Source of the DNA: an uncultured Bacilli bacterium
Lineage (GTDB): Bacteria; Bacillota_I; Bacilli_A; RFN20; CAG-826
Length of the DNA: 46,695 nt
Direction of reading: 5' to 3'
NCBI GenBank assembly: GCA_944351395.1
Contig: CALVPP010000004.1
Span: 1-46,695, forward strand
Part shown: piece by piece, positions 45,033-46,695 of the stretch
Numbering within the stretch: the first letter of the stretch is position 1
How the letters are laid out: the number at the start of each line of letters is the position of its first letter
Notes under the pieces: generated by a model
Database searches by the model: none
Told to the model about the DNA's origin: nothing
What the model saw: the letters and a program-made list of their open reading frames with translations, nothing else
Translations under genes and position numbers: made by a program

Positions 45033-46511
45033 TTAAGCCTTTTTAAACGCTACCGCGGCTTTTATAGCACGATGCCATCCGTCTAAATGTTTTTCCCTTG
45101 CTCTTTCATCCATATTGGGTTCTATTATTTTTTCATAACTATGCAACTTTAAAATATGTTGTAGTGATGGGAAAAAGCCAGTCGCTAAGCCCGCTAAGTA
45201 ACATGCTCCTAATGCAGTAACTTCTAATGTCTTAGGTTTTTTAATGGTTTTATTTAATAAACCCGCTTGAAATTCTAAGATGTAATTATTCTTAGAGGCA
45301 CCGCCATCAACTTTCACCTCTCCCATTTCAAAATCTATTTCTTCTTCCATAGTTTTTATAACGTCATAACACTGATAAGCAATACTTTCTAAAGTCGCCC
45401 TAATGATGGTGTTCCTATCACTATCGCGTGTTAAACCAAAAAAAGCTCCTCTTACATCATCGTCCCAATAAGGCGTGCCCAATCCGACAAACGCAGGGAC
45501 AAAATAGACGTCGTCTTCTTTAATCGCTAATCGAGCTTTTTCTTCTGTTTCGTCAGGTGTTTTAATTATTTTTAATTCGTCACGCAGCCAACTAACAGCA
45601 GCTCCGCCAACAAAAACACTACCCTCTAAGGCGTAAGTTACTTCGTCTCCTATTTTCCATGCGACAGTTGAAAGTAAGCCATTTTGCGACTTAATTATAT
45701 CTTTTCCAGTGTTAAGTAGCATGAAACATCCAGTTCCATAAGTATTTTTGTACTCACCTTTCTTAAAGCATGCATGACCAAATAGTGATGATTGTTGATC
45801 ACCTGCTACACCACATATTGGTGTATCTACATGAAAGAATTTTGCAGTAGCAAACAATCCACTACTCGGTAAGACAATCGGCAACATAATTTTTGGGATA
45901 TTGAATAAAGTTAGTAATTCATCATCCCACTCATTAGTGTGAATATTATAAAGCAATGTTCTAGAAGCGTTTGAAGCATCTGTCACATGCTTTTCACCCA
46001 TACTCATTTTATAGATGAGCCACGTATCGATTGTTCCGAATAAAATTTCACCATTTTCTGCTCTTGTTTGGCCATTAGGAATTTTATCGAGTAAATATCG
46101 AACTTTTGAAGCACTGAAATAAGGATTTAGTTTTAAACCAGTTCTTTCGTATATAAAAGATTCATGCGTTTTCATCTCTTCACAAATATCGAGTGATTGT
46201 CTTGATTGCCATACGATAGCGTTGCTAAGCGGCATGCCATTTTTATCGAAAAGAACAGTTGTTTCTCTTTGATTAGTTATGCCTATGCAATCGATATCAT
46301 CAAATGTGATATTTGATTTAACAAACAATTCATTTATGACATCTATGACGGAAAGCCAAATGTCTAATGCATCAACTTCTACATATCCCGGTTTAGGAAA
46401 AATGAGTTTAATTTCTTTTTGTGCCATATCGACCATTTCGGCATTTTTATCAAACAAAATAGCACGTGAAGAGGTCGTCCCTTGATCGATAGCTAATACA
46501 TATCTTTTCAT
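45033..46511 (-). CDS. glpK: Glycerol kinase
   Basis: Phosphorylates glycerol to glycerol-3-phosphate for glycolysis or lipid synthesis. It has 492 residues from the ATG at 46511. N-terminal phosphate motif AIDQGTTSSR, then ITNQRET, NAIVWQSRQ, the SNASRTLLYNIHTNEWDDELL region, GVAGDQQSSLFG, KNTYGTGCFML, and the C-terminal VDGGASKNN. An in-frame ATG at 46541 would add 10 residues that span the -10 box and is rejected. First gene of the unit with addB-addA. Pairing of glycerol kinase with a repair enzyme seems incidental. Confidence 0.97.
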   Translation of the reverse strand: MKRYVLAIDQGTTSSRAILFDKNAEMVDMAQKEIKLIFPKPGYVEVDALDIWLSVIDVINELFVKSNITFDDIDCIGITNQRETTVLFDKNGMPLSNAIVWQSRQSLDICEEMKTHESFIYERTGLKLNPYFSASKVRYLLDKIPNGQTRAENGEILFGTIDTWLIYKMSMGEKHVTDASNASRTLLYNIHTNEWDDELLTLFNIPKIMLPIVLPSSGLFATAKFFHVDTPICGVAGDQQSSLFGHACFKKGEYKNTYGTGCFMLLNTGKDIIKSQNGLLSTVAWKIGDEVTYALEGSVFVGGAAVSWLRDELKIIKTPDETEEKARLAIKEDDVYFVPAFVGLGTPYWDDDVRGAFFGLTRDSDRNTIIRATLESIAYQCYDVIKTMEEEIDFEMGEVKVDGGASKNNYILEFQAGLLNKTIKKPKTLEVTALGACYLAGLATGFFPSLQHILKLHSYEKIIEPNMDERAREKHLDGWHRAIKAAVAFKKA

Positions 46512-46518
46512 GCTTCTA

Positions 46519-46524
46519 ATTATA
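46519..46524 (-). promoter_or_regulatory. -10 box of the glpK operon, predicted leaderless
   Basis: TATAAT on the minus strand ends 7 nt before the ATG at 46511, so the mRNA should start at the start codon. No Shine-Dalgarno sequence precedes the ATG. No convincing -35 at 17 bp. Confidence 0.5.
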
Positions 46525-46663
46525 GAAGAATTGTCATCCATTTTGAATGATTTATACCAATCAAATTATTGAATGCTAATTTAATATGGACTAAAGGACA
46601 TTTTCCATTACAATTTAATTATCTCATTAACAATATATGTATCCAAGGGATGCATTATTGATT

Positions 46664-46686
46664 GACCCCTAGGGGTCGCTTTTTCT
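46664..46686 (+). terminator. Plus-strand terminator-like hairpin at window end
   Basis: The self-complementary GACCCCTAGGGGTC (46664-46677) is followed by GCTTTTTC on the plus strand only. No plus-strand gene precedes it. CCAAGG at 46643-46648 and CCTTGG at 46688-46693 could form an outer stem. The stretch 46525-46660 shows no gene. Confidence 0.5.
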
Positions 46687-46695
46687 TCCTTGGTA

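Overview
The window is a gene-dense, low-GC stretch from a bacterium of the Firmicutes/Mollicutes side of the tree. An uncultured Bacilli lineage near Erysipelotrichia, RF39/RFN20 or Acholeplasma is my best guess, inferred from gene content and order only. UGA is used as a stop (for example the transporter-peptidase fusion, rpe and leuS) and Trp is TGG, so the code is standard and not the Mycoplasma/Spiroplasma code. I see no rRNA, tRNA, CRISPR array, insertion sequence or phage gene. Almost every base is coding, and genes within operons mostly overlap by 4-29 nt or nearly touch.

Layout. (1) 145-6906, minus: coaX, an ECF-S/PepV fusion, trmB, an M42 peptidase, pncB, tyrS. (2) 7012-7995, plus: a lipoprotein. 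(3) 7985-14113, minus: glgC-glgD-glgA-leuS. (4) 14200-15009, plus: a small membrane protein and rpmB. (5) 15084-26033, minus: gmk, priA, a DUF1904-like gene, a large secreted protein with a barnase-like RNase domain, a degenerate rsmB, rlmN, prpC, a kinase-only prkC, rpe and a membrane protein. This is the familiar gmk-priA-rsmB-rlmN-prpC-prkC-rpe-rpmB neighbourhood of Firmicutes, but without def, fmt, coaBC, rpoZ and rsgA, and with a foreign-looking pair inserted. (6) 26105-28886: two thioredoxin-like lipoproteins, a degenerate choline-kinase-like protein and pyrophosphatase, on mixed strands. (7) 28866-35567, minus: a complete F1Fo ATP synthase operon (atpI-B-E-F-H-A-G-D-C). (8) 35623-36831, minus: a PPi-type phosphofructokinase. 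(9) 36989-38629, plus: a nucleoside kinase. (10) 38632-46511, minus: glpK-addB-addA-DUF5677-like; its addAB part looks more AT-rich than the rest.

Physiology suggested: glycogen storage from ADP-glucose, PPi-linked glycolysis, glycerol use, salvage of pantothenate and nicotinate, use of peptides through peptidases, and a rotary ATPase whose c subunit carries two membrane carboxylates, a pattern described for Na+-coupled rotors.

Points most worth a second look: the secreted barnase-like protein and its coupled acidic-tailed partner; the ECF-S/dipeptidase fusion with an internal ribosome-binding site; two proteins that keep their fold but have lost catalytic residues (RsmB-like and choline-kinase-like); the two-carboxylate c subunit; a PASTA-less kinase; and repeated placement of -10 boxes only 6-13 nt before start codons, which predicts leaderless or near-leaderless mRNAs for many first genes.
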